A stretch of 64,000 nucleotides of DNA from Sphingomonas guangdongensis (GCF_900199185.1 NZ_OBMI01000003.1:124001-188000), one strand, 5' to 3'; positions 27,810 through 36,845 are shown, counted from the first letter of the stretch. The notes: generated by a model from the sequence alone, not told the origin. Numbers and translations: made by a program.

Positions 27810-27832
27810 ATCCGAAACAATGTGTTTCGGAT
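27810..27832. promoter_or_regulatory. Probable LysR operator (perfect 10-bp inverted repeat)
   Basis: ATCCGAAACA and TGTTTCGGAT are exact reverse complements separated by ATG, midway between the divergent LysR and pirin starts. It contains the T-N11-A spacing usual for LysR-type sites. Position and symmetry support autoregulation plus control of pirin-wrbA. Confidence 0.7.
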
Positions 27833-27889
27833 GTTTCCATTTACGCGAGCGGCGGCGGTCTTATCTTCGGGGCAATAAAGGAGGCAGCC

Positions 27890-28621
27890 ATGCTGGATAC
27901 CACCACCGCCACGATCGAGCGTCGTCCGTTCGAGAGCCTCGGCCACGCCAACCACGGCTGGCTGAACGCGCGTCACCATTTCAGCTTCGCCAACTATTAC
28001 GACCCGGAGCGGATGAGTTGGGGCGCAATCCGCGTCTGGAACGACGACGAGATCGCCGCCAACAGCGGCTTCCCGCCGCACCCGCACCGCGACATGGAGA
28101 TCATCACCTATGTCCGCTCGGGCGCGATCACGCACCAGGACTCGATGGGCAACCAGGGCCGCACCGGGGCGGGCGATGTACAGGTGATGAGCGCCGGCAC
28201 CGGCGTGCGCCACGCCGAGTATAATCTGGAGGGCGAGACCACCACGCTGTTCCAGATCTGGATCGAGCCGCGCAGTGCCGGCGGTGCGCCGTCCTGGGGC
28301 GCGAAGCCGTTCCCGAAGGGCGACCGCTCCGGCCGGTTCGTGACCCTCGCCAGCGGCTTCGCCGAGGACGCCGATGCGCTGCCGATCCGGGCCGATGCCC
28401 GCGTGATGGGTGCGACACTGAGGGCGGGCGAGAGCGTCACCCACACCGTCGGTGCGAATCGTCACGCCTATCTGGTCGCCGCGACCGGCGCGCTGACGCT
28501 CGCGGGATTGGACACGACGGTACGGCTGTCGACCCGCGACGGCGCGGCACTTTCGGGCGGGCAGAGCGTCACGATCACCGCGGACGAGGACGCCGAGATC
28601 GTCCTGGTCGATTCCGAATAA
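27890..28621 (+). CDS. Pirin family protein (YhhW-like bicupin)
   Basis: The 243-residue bicupin has the N-terminal [29 protein letters not shown] start of the YhhW/quercetin 2,3-dioxygenase group. Metal ligands are His64 and His66 in HPHRDME, and His108 and Glu110 in RHAEYN; the spacings match YhhW. It may oxidise flavonoids or act as a redox-responsive iron protein. AAAGGAGG precedes the ATG. It forms an operon with wrbA (19-nt gap) and is likely controlled by the divergent LysR regulator. Confidence 0.92.
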   Translation: MLDTTTATIERRPFESLGHANHGWLNARHHFSFANYYDPERMSWGAIRVWNDDEIAANSGFPPHPHRDMEIITYVRSGAITHQDSMGNQGRTGAGDVQVMSAGTGVRHAEYNLEGETTTLFQIWIEPRSAGGAPSWGAKPFPKGDRSGRFVTLASGFAEDADALPIRADARVMGATLRAGESVTHTVGANRHAYLVAATGALTLAGLDTTVRLSTRDGAALSGGQSVTITADEDAEIVLVDSE

Positions 28622-28640
28622 CGCCAAAGGAGTACGCACA

Positions 28641-29243
28641 ATGGCCAAGGTTCTGGTTCTCTATTATTCCTCCTACGGGCACATCGCGAAGATGGCCGAT
28701 GCGTTCGCCGTCGGCGCCCGCGAGGCGGGTGCCGAGGTGGACGTTCGCCGGGTCGAGGAAACCGTTCCGCCGGAGGTCGCCGCATCGTCGGGTTACGTCG
28801 TCAACGAGGCGCACGCGGTGCTGAGCGATCCGCAGGAGCTGACCAACTACGACGCGATCGTCGTCGGAACGGGCACGCGCTACGGCCGGATCTCTAGCCA
28901 GATGGCGGCCTTTTGGGACAAGGCGGGCGGTGTCTGGGCGTCGGGCGCGCTGAACGGCAAGGTCGGTGCCGCCTTTGCCTCGACCGCCACCCAGCACGGC
29001 GGGCAGGAGACGACGATCTTCTCCATCATCACCAACCTGCTCCACTTCGGGCTGGTGATCGTCGGGCTCGACTATGGCTACGACGGGCACGGCAGCGCCA
29101 CCGAAGTGCACGGCAGCACGCCCTATGGTGCGAGCACGATCGCCGGCCAGGACGGCAGCCGCCAGCCGAGCGAGACCGACCTGAACGGCGCCCGCTACCA
29201 GGGCCGCCGGGTCGCAGAGGTTGCCGCCAAGCTCAGCGTCTGA
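28641..29243 (+). CDS. wrbA: NAD(P)H:quinone oxidoreductase WrbA
   Basis: The 200-residue flavodoxin-like FMN enzyme performs two-electron reduction of quinones. Signatures are [15 protein letters not shown] (FMN phosphate loop), [18 protein letters not shown] and [34 protein letters not shown], typical of WrbA. AAAGGAG lies before the ATG. Pairing with pirin and a LysR regulator points to a quinone/electrophile detoxification operon. Confidence 0.95.
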   Translation: MAKVLVLYYSSYGHIAKMADAFAVGAREAGAEVDVRRVEETVPPEVAASSGYVVNEAHAVLSDPQELTNYDAIVVGTGTRYGRISSQMAAFWDKAGGVWASGALNGKVGAAFASTATQHGGQETTIFSIITNLLHFGLVIVGLDYGYDGHGSATEVHGSTPYGASTIAGQDGSRQPSETDLNGARYQGRRVAEVAAKLSV

Positions 29244-29256
29244 GGGCATCGCGCTT

Positions 29257-29285
29257 CCCCTCTGCCACCGCTGGTGGCAGAGGGG
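29257..29285 (+). other. Perfect hairpin enclosing the ribosome binding site of the next gene
   Basis: A 13-bp perfect stem, CCCCTCTGCCACC/GGTGGCAGAGGGG, with a 3-nt GCT loop lies 13 nt after the wrbA stop. Its right arm ends in GAGGGG, 4 nt before the ATG at 29290, so the only Shine-Dalgarno candidate is base-paired. There is no U-run, so it is not a typical terminator, although it could be an unusual one. Confidence 0.75.
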
Positions 29286-29289
29286 CGGC

Positions 29290-29937
29290 ATGATCGCGGA
29301 TCGTGTCATTTTCCTCGACGGCGAGGCGATCGTCCTCGACAAGCCCGCCGGCCTGCCCGTCGACGCGCCGCGCGATCGGTCGCCCAGCGTCGAGTCGATG
29401 CTGGAGGAGATCACCTTCGGCTTCCACCGGTTGCCGCAACCCGTTCACCGGATCGACCGGGACACCAGCGGGTGCCTGCTGCTCGCGCGCAATGCCGGCG
29501 CGGCCAAGCGCTTCGGCCAGGCCTTCGAGGGCGCGCTGGTCCGTAAGCGCTACCTGGCGGTGGTCGCGGGCGTGCCGGAGGGCGATGCCGGCACGATCGA
29601 CCTGCCGCTCGCCAAGGTGAGCACGCGGGAGGCGGGGTGGCGGATCGTGCCCAGCCCGCAGGGCAAGGTGGCCCGGACCGCGTGGCGCACGCTCTCGGTT
29701 GTCGACGGACGCGCGCTCGTCGAGTTCGTCCCGGCGACCGGGCGCACCCATCAGCTCCGCGTCCACGCGGCGAGCGGGCTAGGGCTGCCGATCGTCGGCG
29801 ACCGGGTCTATGGCACGCCTGGCGAGCACATGATGCTCCACGCCGCCGCCATCGCGCTGCCGCGCGCGAACAAGCCGGAGGTAGCGGCGAAAGCAGCGCT
29901 GCCGCCACACTTCGCCGCGCTCGGCTTCGCTGCGTGA
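29290..29937 (+). CDS. RluA-family pseudouridine synthase
   Basis: The 215-residue protein contains the RluA-family active-site motif HRIDRDTSG with catalytic Asp56, preceded by VLDKPAGLPVDAP. It also has RKRYLAVVAG and the C-terminal PATGRTHQLRVHAASGLGLPIVGDRVYG. It would isomerise uridine in rRNA or tRNA; the target site cannot be told, and there is no S4 domain, as in RluA/TruC-like short members. Its ribosome binding site is inside a perfect hairpin. It overlaps arfB by 4 nt (GTGA). Confidence 0.9.
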   Translation: MIADRVIFLDGEAIVLDKPAGLPVDAPRDRSPSVESMLEEITFGFHRLPQPVHRIDRDTSGCLLLARNAGAAKRFGQAFEGALVRKRYLAVVAGVPEGDAGTIDLPLAKVSTREAGWRIVPSPQGKVARTAWRTLSVVDGRALVEFVPATGRTHQLRVHAASGLGLPIVGDRVYGTPGEHMMLHAAAIALPRANKPEVAAKAALPPHFAALGFAA

Positions 29938-30329
29938 TCCCCGAAGAAGCGGTTGTTGAGGAGAAGTTCCTGGCCGCGACCGGGCCGGGCGGGCAGAACG
30001 TCAACAAGGTCGCGACCGCGGTGCAGCTGCGCATCGACGTGTTCCGCCTGCGCCTGCCGCCCTACGCCTATCAGCAGCTGAAGGCGCTCGCCGGCAGCAA
30101 GCTGACCGCAGCGGGCGAGCTGCTGATCACCGCCCGCCGTTTCCGCACGCAGGAGGCGAACCGCGAGGACGCGCGCGCGCGGGCGGCGGAACTGATCTCC
30201 GCGGCCCATGTCCGCCAGCCGAAGCGCGTCAAGACGAAGCCGAGCAAGGCGGCCAAGGCGCGGCGGGTGGACGAGAAGAAGGGGCGCAGCGCGGTGAAGG
30301 CAGCGCGGGGGAAGGTGCGGGTGGATTGA
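29934..30329 (+). CDS. arfB: Alternative ribosome-rescue factor ArfB (peptidyl-tRNA hydrolase)
   Basis: The 131-residue protein carries the class-I release-factor GGQ motif (residues 19-21 in GPGGQNVNKV) without a codon-recognition domain. It has a basic C-terminal tail (KRVKTKPSKAAKARR and following) that enters the empty mRNA channel of stalled ribosomes. This is the ArfB/YaeJ/ICT1 layout. It starts at GTG overlapping the upstream stop. A palindromic repeat follows 2 nt after its stop. Confidence 0.92.
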   Translation: MIPEEAVVEEKFLAATGPGGQNVNKVATAVQLRIDVFRLRLPPYAYQQLKALAGSKLTAAGELLITARRFRTQEANREDARARAAELISAAHVRQPKRVKTKPSKAAKARRVDEKKGRSAVKAARGKVRVD

Positions 30330-30331
30330 CT

Positions 30332-30429
30332 GTCACCCCAGCGCAGGCTGGCATCCATGCCTGTGTCGAGGATCGATGACGCGTCGATCCTGATCGACAG
30401 ACATGGACCCCAGCCTTCGCTGGGGTGAC
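30332..30429. repeat. Intergenic palindromic repeat, family A copy 2
   Basis: The 98-bp element begins GTCACCCCAGCGCAGGCTGG and ends CTTCGCTGGGGTGAC, giving 15-bp outer arms. The inner pair GGATCGATGACGCGTCGATC adds a central stem. It is the closest relative of 8229-8327. An ORF reading out of it extends the next gene upstream in frame, but that is repeat sequence and not coding. Confidence 0.8.
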
Positions 30430-30483
30430 GACAAGATGAGGTTGCCCTTCCCACAGCACTCTCGACACGCCACATCGCGCGGC

Positions 30484-30972
30484 ATGTACGACTTCGCCAT
30501 TGCTGCGGGCTCCAAGAGTGAGCTCTACCACGACCTCACAGCCGCGCTCGACGCGCTGACCGCCGACGAGCCGGACGCGGTCGCCAACATGGCGAATGCC
30601 GCAGCCTTGATCTGGCAGTATCTGCCCGACCTGAACTGGGCCGGGTTCTACCGGATGGTGAACGGCGAGCTGGTGCTCGGGCCGTTCCAGGGCAAGCCCG
30701 CCTGCATCCGAATCGCGCTCGGCAAGGGGGTGTGCGGCACGGCGGCGGCGACACGGGAGACGCAGCTGGTTGCCGACGTGCATGCGTTTCCCGGCCACAT
30801 CGCCTGCGACGCGGCAAGCCGGTCGGAGCTGGTGGTGCCGATCGTCCATGCGGGCACGCTCATCGGCGTGCTCGATCTCGACAGCCCGCTGCCCGCGCGG
30901 TTCGACCACGGCGATGCCGCGGGGTGCGAGGCGCTGGTGCGGCTGCTCGCGCCGCGGCTGGTCACCGGCTGA
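30484..30972 (+). CDS. msrC: Free methionine-(R)-sulfoxide reductase (GAF domain)
   Basis: The 162-residue single GAF-domain enzyme reduces free L-methionine-(R)-sulfoxide with thioredoxin. Three Cys residues at 74, 84 and 108 (PACIRI, KGVCGTA, GHIACDA) have exactly the 10 and 24 spacings of E. coli fRMsr. NWAGFYRM and SELVVPIVHAGTLIGVLDLDS complete the family signature. The ATG at 30484 excludes upstream codons that come from the neighbouring repeat. It is monocistronic. Confidence 0.93.
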   Translation: MYDFAIAAGSKSELYHDLTAALDALTADEPDAVANMANAAALIWQYLPDLNWAGFYRMVNGELVLGPFQGKPACIRIALGKGVCGTAAATRETQLVADVHAFPGHIACDAASRSELVVPIVHAGTLIGVLDLDSPLPARFDHGDAAGCEALVRLLAPRLVTG

Positions 30973-31101
30973 GGCGCTGCCCCGGAACGGGACGGGCGGC
31001 GAGCGCCTGATGCTGTGAACCACTGCCGTGCTGGCGTATTATGGTGAGGCAAACGTAAATGAGTGGTGCGGAGGGCTGCACCAGCCGGCAAGAGGTCATC
31101 G

Positions 31102-31731
31102 ATGCGCAAGGTCCTGATCGCCACCACTGCCTCGGTCGCGCTTCTCAGCGCCGGCGGCGCGCACGGGCAGGCACGCTCGGGCGCGTCTAGCGTCAGCGGT
31201 CGTGGGCCGACCTTCGCCCGCGCGAGTGCCGGGCCGGGCGGTGCCTTCTCGCACGCGCAGAGCGGTCCGGCCCGCATCGCGCCACCCAGTGGCGGTTGGA
31301 ACGGCGGCGGCGTTCGACCCATGACGCTGCGTCCGAGCGGTTGGAACGGTGGCGCCGTCCGTCCGGTAACGCCGCGCCCGGGCGGCTGGAACAACGGGAG
31401 CGTCCGCCCGGTGACGCCGCGCCCAGGCGGCTGGAACAACGGTGGCGTGCGCCCGAACCATCCCTACGCCTCGTCCTGGTCTTCGAGCCGGTCGCAGAGC
31501 TGGAGCGGCCCGCGCGGGCAGTGGAACGGCGGGCGCTGGACCGGCGGTTCGCGGTGGGGTGGCCGCGTCGGCGGGCGCTGGCACTCTGGCTATTACGCGC
31601 CGGGCGGCTGGAACGCCTATCGCCGGCCGTATCGCGGCTGGCAGCTGCCGAGCTACTGGTACGCGCCAAGCTTCTTCATCAACGACTGGTCGTTCTTCGG
31701 GCTGGGCGCGCCGCCCTACGGCTACACCTGA
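31102..31731 (+). pseudogene. RcnB-like exported protein, 5' part of a split gene
   Basis: The 209-codon ORF has a signal peptide (ends near GAHGQ), then four 15-residue Gly-Trp-Asn repeats. An aromatic/Gly/Arg-rich domain follows (SRWGGRVGGRWHSGYYAPGGWNAYRRPYRGWQLPSYWY, FINDWSFFGLGAPPYGYT), as in sphingomonad RcnB-family periplasmic proteins. In relatives this continues as a Trp-containing linker into YYDDAVL. Here the frame meets TGA TAG at 31729-31734 and then reopens in the same frame as RYYDDAVLLDPRGRVYDSVSG. AAGAGG precedes the ATG. Both halves look conserved, so this is either a recent pseudogene, a read-through gene, or two coupled ORFs. Confidence 0.65.
31291..31470 (+). repeat. Four tandem 45-bp coding repeats (15 residues each)
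   Basis: Residues 64-123 are four units of pattern (G/S)GWN(G/N)Gx-VRP-x-T-x-RP; the last unit has diverged (VRPNHPYA). Units 2 and 3 are the most alike. Such in-frame repeats can change number by slippage. Confidence 0.8.
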
Positions 31732-31752
31732 TAGCGCTACTACGACGATGCG

Positions 31753-32391
31753 GTGCTGCTCGACCCGCGCGGGCGGGTCTATGACAGCGTCAGCGGCGTC
31801 AACTGGGACGGCTACGCCGGCGCCTACGACGATGAGGCCTACTACGACGACCGCGACTACGACGACGGCTACGACGGCGAGCCGCCGGTCGCGCCGGATT
31901 ATGGCTATGACGATGGCGGCTATGCGCCGGCGCGGCGCGACAATGGCGTCGGCGGCGCGATCATCGGTGGCGCGGTCGGGGCCGGGGTCGGCAACCTCGT
32001 CGCGGGCCGCGGCGACCGGCTCGGCGGCACCCTGATCGGGGCGGGCGTTGGTGCGATCGCCGGCGCGGCCATCGACCGGGCGGAGGATCGCGGCCGGCGT
32101 GCTCCGCCCTCGCGCTACGGCGCGCCCTATGCTCCGCCGCCACCGGGTGGTTATGCGCCACCACCACCACCGCCGGTCGACGTGGTCGAGGGCGGCTACG
32201 GTACGCGCGTCTATCACTCGGGCGGGGGCTACTACGGCGGCGGCTACATCGGCGGCACTACCGTGGTCGTGCAGCCGACCACGACCACGACGACCAAAAC
32301 CACCTACGTGTACGAGGACGTTGCGCCGACCTACAAGGTCGTCAAGCGCCGCTACAGCGCCAAGCCGAAGTGCAAGTGCGCCTGGCGCTGA
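31753..32391 (+). pseudogene. RcnB-like protein, 3' part of the split gene (glycine-zipper region)
   Basis: In the same frame as the 5' part, codons from 31735 read RYYDDAVLLDPRGRVYDSVSGVNWDGY, the expected continuation of an RcnB-like protein. An acidic Tyr/Asp stretch follows, then a glycine-zipper segment (GVGGAIIGGAVGAGVGNLVAGRGDRLGGTLIGAGVGAIAGAAI). The end is a Pro/Tyr-rich tail with a Thr run and KCKCAWR. The first in-frame start after the stops is GTG at 31753, with no Shine-Dalgarno and no signal peptide, so independent translation would leave it in the wrong compartment. Confidence 0.6.
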
Positions 32392-32417
32392 GCTGATCCG
32401 GCCGGCCGGGGGGCGCG

Positions 32418-32873
32418 TCAGCTGACCCGGTCGATCTCCTCGCGGGTGAGCGAGCCCGGGATGATCATGATCGGCACGTTGAGCGCCCCGGCGTCGGCTC
32501 CGGCGAAGTGCGTGACGAGCGGCCCCGGCGGGCCGCTGGCCGCGGCGCCCAGCACCAGCGCGGCGACGTCCGGATTCTCAACGATCATCTCGCGCACCAC
32601 CTTTGGACCGTCGCCCTGCCGCACGGTGATCGACGGGGTGACGCCCGATTCCGACAGCAGCGTGCCGGCCGCGGCGGTAACGATCGCTTCCGCCTGAACG
32701 CGCGCCTCCTCCTCGATCGTCGCCTGAACCCCGCCCCACTGGACGAACTCGGCAGGCGGGATCAGCGCCAGGATCTCGACGCCGCCGCCGGTCTTCACCG
32801 CGCGGCGCGCGGCGAAGCGGAGCGCAATCTCCGCCTCCGGGCTGTCGTCGACCACCACCAGATAGATGCGCAC
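32418..32873 (-). CDS. Universal stress protein (UspA) family
   Basis: The 151-residue single Usp domain begins [30 protein letters not shown] and includes [29 protein letters not shown]. The ATP-binding G-2x-G-9x-G(S/T) motif is not clean ([11 protein letters not shown]...), so nucleotide binding is uncertain. It is convergent with the RcnB-like gene and divergent from the pyruvate dehydrogenase E2 gene. Confidence 0.85.
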   Translation of the reverse strand: MRIYLVVVDDSPEAEIALRFAARRAVKTGGGVEILALIPPAEFVQWGGVQATIEEEARVQAEAIVTAAAGTLLSESGVTPSITVRQGDGPKVVREMIVENPDVAALVLGAAASGPPGPLVTHFAGADAGALNVPIMIIPGSLTREEIDRVS

Positions 32874-33025
32874 CCGCCATCCCCTCCACTTGTCCGCCAG
32901 GTCTTGTTGGCCGTTGCCGAGCCTGCCGGAGCGGCGGCGCTACCGCAAGTCGCCGCGCGGCCCTTGACCCCGGCGGGCACGGCGGCAAAGGAGTGCGCCG
33001 TCTCCCGAACACGCTAGGATGCCCC

Positions 33026-34411
33026 ATGGCGATCGAACTCAAGATGCCCGCGCTGTCGCCCACGATGGAGGAGGGCACGCTGGCCAAGTGGCTGGTGAAG
33101 GAAGGCGACACGGTCAAGGCAGGCGACCTGCTCGCGGAGATCGAGACGGACAAGGCGACCATGGAGTTCGAGGCGGTGGACGAGGGCACCGTTGCCCAGA
33201 TCCTGGTCGCCGAGGGCACCGACAATGTGAAGGTCGGCACCGTCATCGCGATGATCGCCGGCGAGGGCGAGGACGCGTCGGCTGCCTCCACTCCAGCCCC
33301 GGCCGCGCCCGCCAAGGCGGCGCCAGCGGCAGAGCAGACATCGCCCGGTCCGGTCGACCGCACGCTCGCGCAGGCCGAGGATCACGGCCTGCCGCCGCAG
33401 AACAGCGCCGGCAGCGGTGAGGCGAAGGGCACGACCACCGCCTCCGCTCCGAGCAGCTCCGGCGGTGATCGGGTCAAGGCATCCCCGCTCGCCCGCCGCC
33501 TCGCCGCCGAGAAGGGCGTCGAGTTGTCCGGCGTGACCGGCTCCGGCCCGAACGGCCGCATCGTCAAGGCGGACGTCGAGGGCGCGGAGGCCGGCGCACC
33601 CGCCGCTGCCGCCGCGACCCCGGCGCCGGCACCCGCCACGTCGGCGGCCACTCCCACGCCGGCACCGGCCGCTTCGTCACCGCCGGCAGCGGCGCCGGCA
33701 AAGGTGTGGTGGGACGAGAGCATCCCGCACGAGGTCGAGAAACTCAGCAACATCCGCAAGACCATCGCGCGCCGCCTGACGGAGTCGAAGCAGACGGTGC
33801 CGCACATCTATCTGACCGTCGACGTCCGGCTGGACGCGCTGCTGAAGCTGCGCGGCGACCTCAACAAGGCGCTGGACGCGCGGGGCGTGAAGCTGTCGGT
33901 CAACGATTTGCTGATCAAGGCGCTGGGCGTTGCGCTGGAAGCCACGCCCAAGTGCAACGTCACCTACACGGGCGACAGCCTGATCAGCTACAAGCGCGCG
34001 GACGTGTCGGTCGCGGTATCCACCCCGACCGGGCTGATTACCCCGATCATCCGCGACGCGGCGAACGCCAGCGTGTCGGCGATCTCGACCCAGATGAAGG
34101 AGCTGGCCGGGCGCGCCAAGGACAACAAGCTGAAGCCCGAGGAGTACCAGGGCGGCACGGCGTCGCTCAGCAACATGGGCATGTTCGGGATCAAGCAGTT
34201 CGAGGCGGTGATCAATCCGCCTCAGGGCATGATCATGGCGATCGGCGCGGGCGAGAAGCGCCCCTACATCGTCGACGATGCGCTGGGCGTCGCGACGGTG
34301 ATGACCGCGACGGGCAGCTTCGATCACCGCGCGATCGACGGCGCCGACGGCGCCCAGCTGATGAAGGCGTTCAAGGAGCTGGTCGAGGCTCCGCTCGGCA
34401 TGATCGCCTGA
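33026..34411 (+). CDS. pdhC: Pyruvate dehydrogenase complex E2, dihydrolipoamide acetyltransferase
   Basis: The 461-residue E2 has one N-terminal lipoyl domain (lipoyl Lys43 in ETDKATMEF) and Ala/Pro-rich linkers. The peripheral subunit-binding domain ([33 protein letters not shown]) follows. The catalytic domain ends with [13 protein letters not shown], containing the active-site His and Asp. The domain order and [21 protein letters not shown] start are those of the mitochondrial-type complex. The E1 genes are not next to it; lpdA (E3) lies 1 kb downstream after three small genes. Confidence 0.94.
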   Translation: MAIELKMPALSPTMEEGTLAKWLVKEGDTVKAGDLLAEIETDKATMEFEAVDEGTVAQILVAEGTDNVKVGTVIAMIAGEGEDASAASTPAPAAPAKAAPAAEQTSPGPVDRTLAQAEDHGLPPQNSAGSGEAKGTTTASAPSSSGGDRVKASPLARRLAAEKGVELSGVTGSGPNGRIVKADVEGAEAGAPAAAAATPAPAPATSAATPTPAPAASSPPAAAPAKVWWDESIPHEVEKLSNIRKTIARRLTESKQTVPHIYLTVDVRLDALLKLRGDLNKALDARGVKLSVNDLLIKALGVALEATPKCNVTYTGDSLISYKRADVSVAVSTPTGLITPIIRDAANASVSAISTQMKELAGRAKDNKLKPEEYQGGTASLSNMGMFGIKQFEAVINPPQGMIMAIGAGEKRPYIVDDALGVATVMTATGSFDHRAIDGADGAQLMKAFKELVEAPLGMIA

Positions 34412-34427
34412 GGCGGAGCGTACGCCC

Positions 34428-34640
34428 GTGCCGAGCCGCACCCTGGTCGAGCTGCTCCACATCGCGGCAGGGCTCGTCGCCACGGTGTTGATCGTGCGGC
34501 TGGCGGCCTGGGGCTACCCGCTGGCGCGCGGCACGTTTAATGCGCTGGGCTGGGTAGCCGGGGCGGCGGTCATGCTGATGGGGATGGGACCCTTGCGCAA
34601 GGCGTGGCGGATCGATCAGCGGAGACGCGAGCATGACTGA
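34428..34640 (+). CDS. Small membrane protein, unknown
   Basis: The 70-residue ORF starts at GTG 16 nt after pdhC, with GCGGAG at about 10 nt. It has two hydrophobic helices (near residues 8-28 and 37-53) and a basic tail (RKAWRIDQRRREHD). Its stop overlaps the thioesterase start by 8 nt, so the two are coupled. No family is recognised. Confidence 0.6.
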   Translation: MPSRTLVELLHIAAGLVATVLIVRLAAWGYPLARGTFNALGWVAGAAVMLMGMGPLRKAWRIDQRRREHD

Positions 34641-35013
34641 AGCCCCGCCCGACCAGCAACCGGCGATCCGCGTCACCACCATGCCGGCCGACGCCAACCC
34701 GTACGGCGACATCTTCGGCGGGTGGCTGATGAGCCAGATGGACATGGCCGCGGGGCTGGTCGCGTCGCGTCACTCGCACGGCCGCGCGGTCACGATCGCG
34801 GTGGAGGGCATGAAGTTCCACGCCCCCGTCGCGGTCGGTGACGAGGTGTCGGTCTACGCCGACCTGGTCCGGGTCGGGCGCACGTCCATGACCATCGACG
34901 TCCAGGCCTGGCGTCGCGGCCGCCATGTCGAGGAGCGCTGCCTGGTCACGCAGGCGCAGTTCGTGTTCGTCGCGATCGACGAGCACCGCCAGCCGCGCGC
35001 GGTGCAGGGGTGA
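34633..35013 (+). CDS. Acyl-CoA thioesterase (YciA-like hotdog)
   Basis: The 126-residue hotdog-fold protein has the YciA/BACH signature: TMPADANPYGDIFGGWLMSQMDMAAGLVASRHSHG, with the catalytic Asp in the N-P-x-G-D-I-F-G-G-W loop. VEGMKFHAPVAVGDEVSVYADLVRVGRTSM follows. It hydrolyses acyl-CoA esters in the cytoplasm; chain preference is unknown. It overlaps genes on both sides (8 nt and 4 nt). Confidence 0.9.
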   Translation: MTEAPPDQQPAIRVTTMPADANPYGDIFGGWLMSQMDMAAGLVASRHSHGRAVTIAVEGMKFHAPVAVGDEVSVYADLVRVGRTSMTIDVQAWRRGRHVEERCLVTQAQFVFVAIDEHRQPRAVQG

Positions 35014-35429
35014 GCTTCCTGTTCGCCTGTCTGGTCGCGCTCGCGGCATCGCTGCCTACGACGCTGATGACGCTGGGAGTCTGGACCGCCTACGGCCGGC
35101 TGGTCGATGGACACGCGACCGATACCGTCTTCCTGGCGCTGGTGTTCCTGTTCGTGCCGCTGATCTTCTTCGTGTCGATCGCGAGCAATCTGGCGGCGGT
35201 GCTCCTGGGTCAGTTGCTGGCGTTGACGGTGGACGACGTCGCCGGCTGGGCCACCGTGGCGCTCGCGGGTGCGCTCGTTGTGCTGCTGTGCGCCTGGACG
35301 CAGCGGGGGGTGGGGTTCGGCCGCATCTCCGCGCCCGTATCGCCGCTGCCGGTCGCGCTGTTCGCGGCGATCGACGCCGTTCTTCTGTGTGCCGGGCTGC
35401 AGCTGCTGCCGGGCGATCGCCTCTTCTGA
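35010..35429 (+). CDS. Integral membrane protein, unknown
   Basis: The 139-residue protein has four predicted transmembrane helices (near residues 3-25, 40-70, 78-97 and 110-133). It starts at GTG in a GTGA overlap with the thioesterase gene and ends 15 nt before lpdA. I recognise no family. The tight packing places it in the pdhC-lpdA transcription unit. Confidence 0.65.
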   Translation: MSFLFACLVALAASLPTTLMTLGVWTAYGRLVDGHATDTVFLALVFLFVPLIFFVSIASNLAAVLLGQLLALTVDDVAGWATVALAGALVVLLCAWTQRGVGFGRISAPVSPLPVALFAAIDAVLLCAGLQLLPGDRLF

Positions 35430-35444
35430 CGGGAGTTAAGTTCC

Positions 35445-36845
35445 TTGGCTGACACCTACGACCTGATCGTCCTCGGCTCCGGGCCGGGCGGCTATGTTGC
35501 GGCGATCCGGGCCGCGCAGCTGGGGCTGAAGACCGCGATCGTGGAACGCGAGAACCTGGGCGGCATCTGCCTCAACTGGGGCTGCATCCCGACCAAGGCG
35601 CTGCTGCGCTCGGCCGAGATCTTCCACTACATGCAGCACGCCGGCGACTACGGCCTGGTCGCGGAGAAGATCAGCGCGGACCTGGCCGCCGTGGTGAAGC
35701 GCTCGCGCGGGGTCGCCAAGCAGCTGAACCAGGGCGTCACGCACCTGATGAAGAAGAACAAGATCGCGGTGCACATGGGCGAGGGGAGGCTGCTCGCGCC
35801 AGGCAAGCTCTCCGTCACCGACAAGGACGGCAAGAAGACGGAGCTGTCGGCCAAGAACATCATCGTCGCGACCGGCGCGCGTGCCCGCGACCTGCCGAAC
35901 CTGCCCGCCGACGGCAAGCGGGTGTGGACCTATCGCCACGCGATGACGCCGGCGGAGCTGCCGACCAAGCTGCTGGTCATCGGATCGGGCGCGATCGGGA
36001 TCGAGTTCGCAAGCTTCTACAACGACATGGGTGCCGAGGTGACGGTGATCGAGATGCTCGACCGGATCGTGCCGGTCGAGGACGCGGACGTGTCGGCATT
36101 CCTCGAAAAGGCGCTGAAGAAGCAGGGCATGACGATCATGACCGGCGCCAAGATCGACAAGATCGCGGCGAGCGGCAGCGGCGTGTCCGCCACGATCACG
36201 GCGAAGGACGGCAAGGCCGCCACCGCCGAGTACAGCCACGTCATCGTCGCGATCGGTATCGTGCCGAACACGGGCGACATCGGGTTGAAGGAGCTGGGCG
36301 TCGCGACCGACGATCGCGGCTTCGTGAAGACGGACGCCGCCTGCAAGACCAACGTGCCGGGCGTGTGGGCGATCGGCGACATCACCGCACCACCCTGGCT
36401 CGCGCACAAGGCGAGCCACGAGGGCGTGATCGCAGTGGAAGCGATCGCGGGCAACCACCCGCACGCCATGGACGTCCGCAACATCCCGGGCTGCACCTAC
36501 TGCCACCCACAGGTCGCCAGCGTGGGCCTGACCGAGGCAAAGGCGAAGGAGGCCGGCTACCAGGTCAAGGTCGGCAATTTTCCGTTCATCGGCAACGGCA
36601 AGGCGATTGCGCTCGGCGAAGCGGAGGGCTTCATCAAGACCGTTTTCGACGCGAAGACCGGCGAGCTGCTCGGTGCGCACATGATCGGGGCGGAGGTGAC
36701 CGAGCTCATCCAGGGTTACGCGGTCGGCAAGACGCTGGAGACAACGGAGGCCGAGCTGATGGAGACGGTCTTCCCGCACCCGACGCTGAGCGAGATGATG
36801 CACGAGAGCGTGCTGGGCGCGTACGGCAAGGCGCTTCATATCTGA
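35445..36845 (+). CDS. lpdA: Dihydrolipoyl dehydrogenase (E3)
   Basis: This 466-residue FAD flavoenzyme reoxidises dihydrolipoyl-E2. The FAD motif is GSGPGGYVAAIRAAQLG, and the redox-active disulfide is Cys42-Cys47 in GGICLNWGCIPTK. The NAD motif is GSGAIGIEFASFYNDMGAEV, and the C-terminal base pair is HPTLSEMMHE. The start is a TTG at 35445, with GGGAG 9 nt upstream and no better alternative. It closes a cluster with pdhC. Confidence 0.95.
   Translation: MADTYDLIVLGSGPGGYVAAIRAAQLGLKTAIVERENLGGICLNWGCIPTKALLRSAEIFHYMQHAGDYGLVAEKISADLAAVVKRSRGVAKQLNQGVTHLMKKNKIAVHMGEGRLLAPGKLSVTDKDGKKTELSAKNIIVATGARARDLPNLPADGKRVWTYRHAMTPAELPTKLLVIGSGAIGIEFASFYNDMGAEVTVIEMLDRIVPVEDADVSAFLEKALKKQGMTIMTGAKIDKIAASGSGVSATITAKDGKAATAEYSHVIVAIGIVPNTGDIGLKELGVATDDRGFVKTDAACKTNVPGVWAIGDITAPPWLAHKASHEGVIAVEAIAGNHPHAMDVRNIPGCTYCHPQVASVGLTEAKAKEAGYQVKVGNFPFIGNGKAIALGEAEGFIKTVFDAKTGELLGAHMIGAEVTELIQGYAVGKTLETTEAELMETVFPHPTLSEMMHESVLGAYGKALHI

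Noticed and set aside
30403..30483. In-frame N-terminal extension of the methionine-sulfoxide reductase
   Set aside because: The 27 extra codons read through the palindromic repeat, and the family start is the ATG at 30484.
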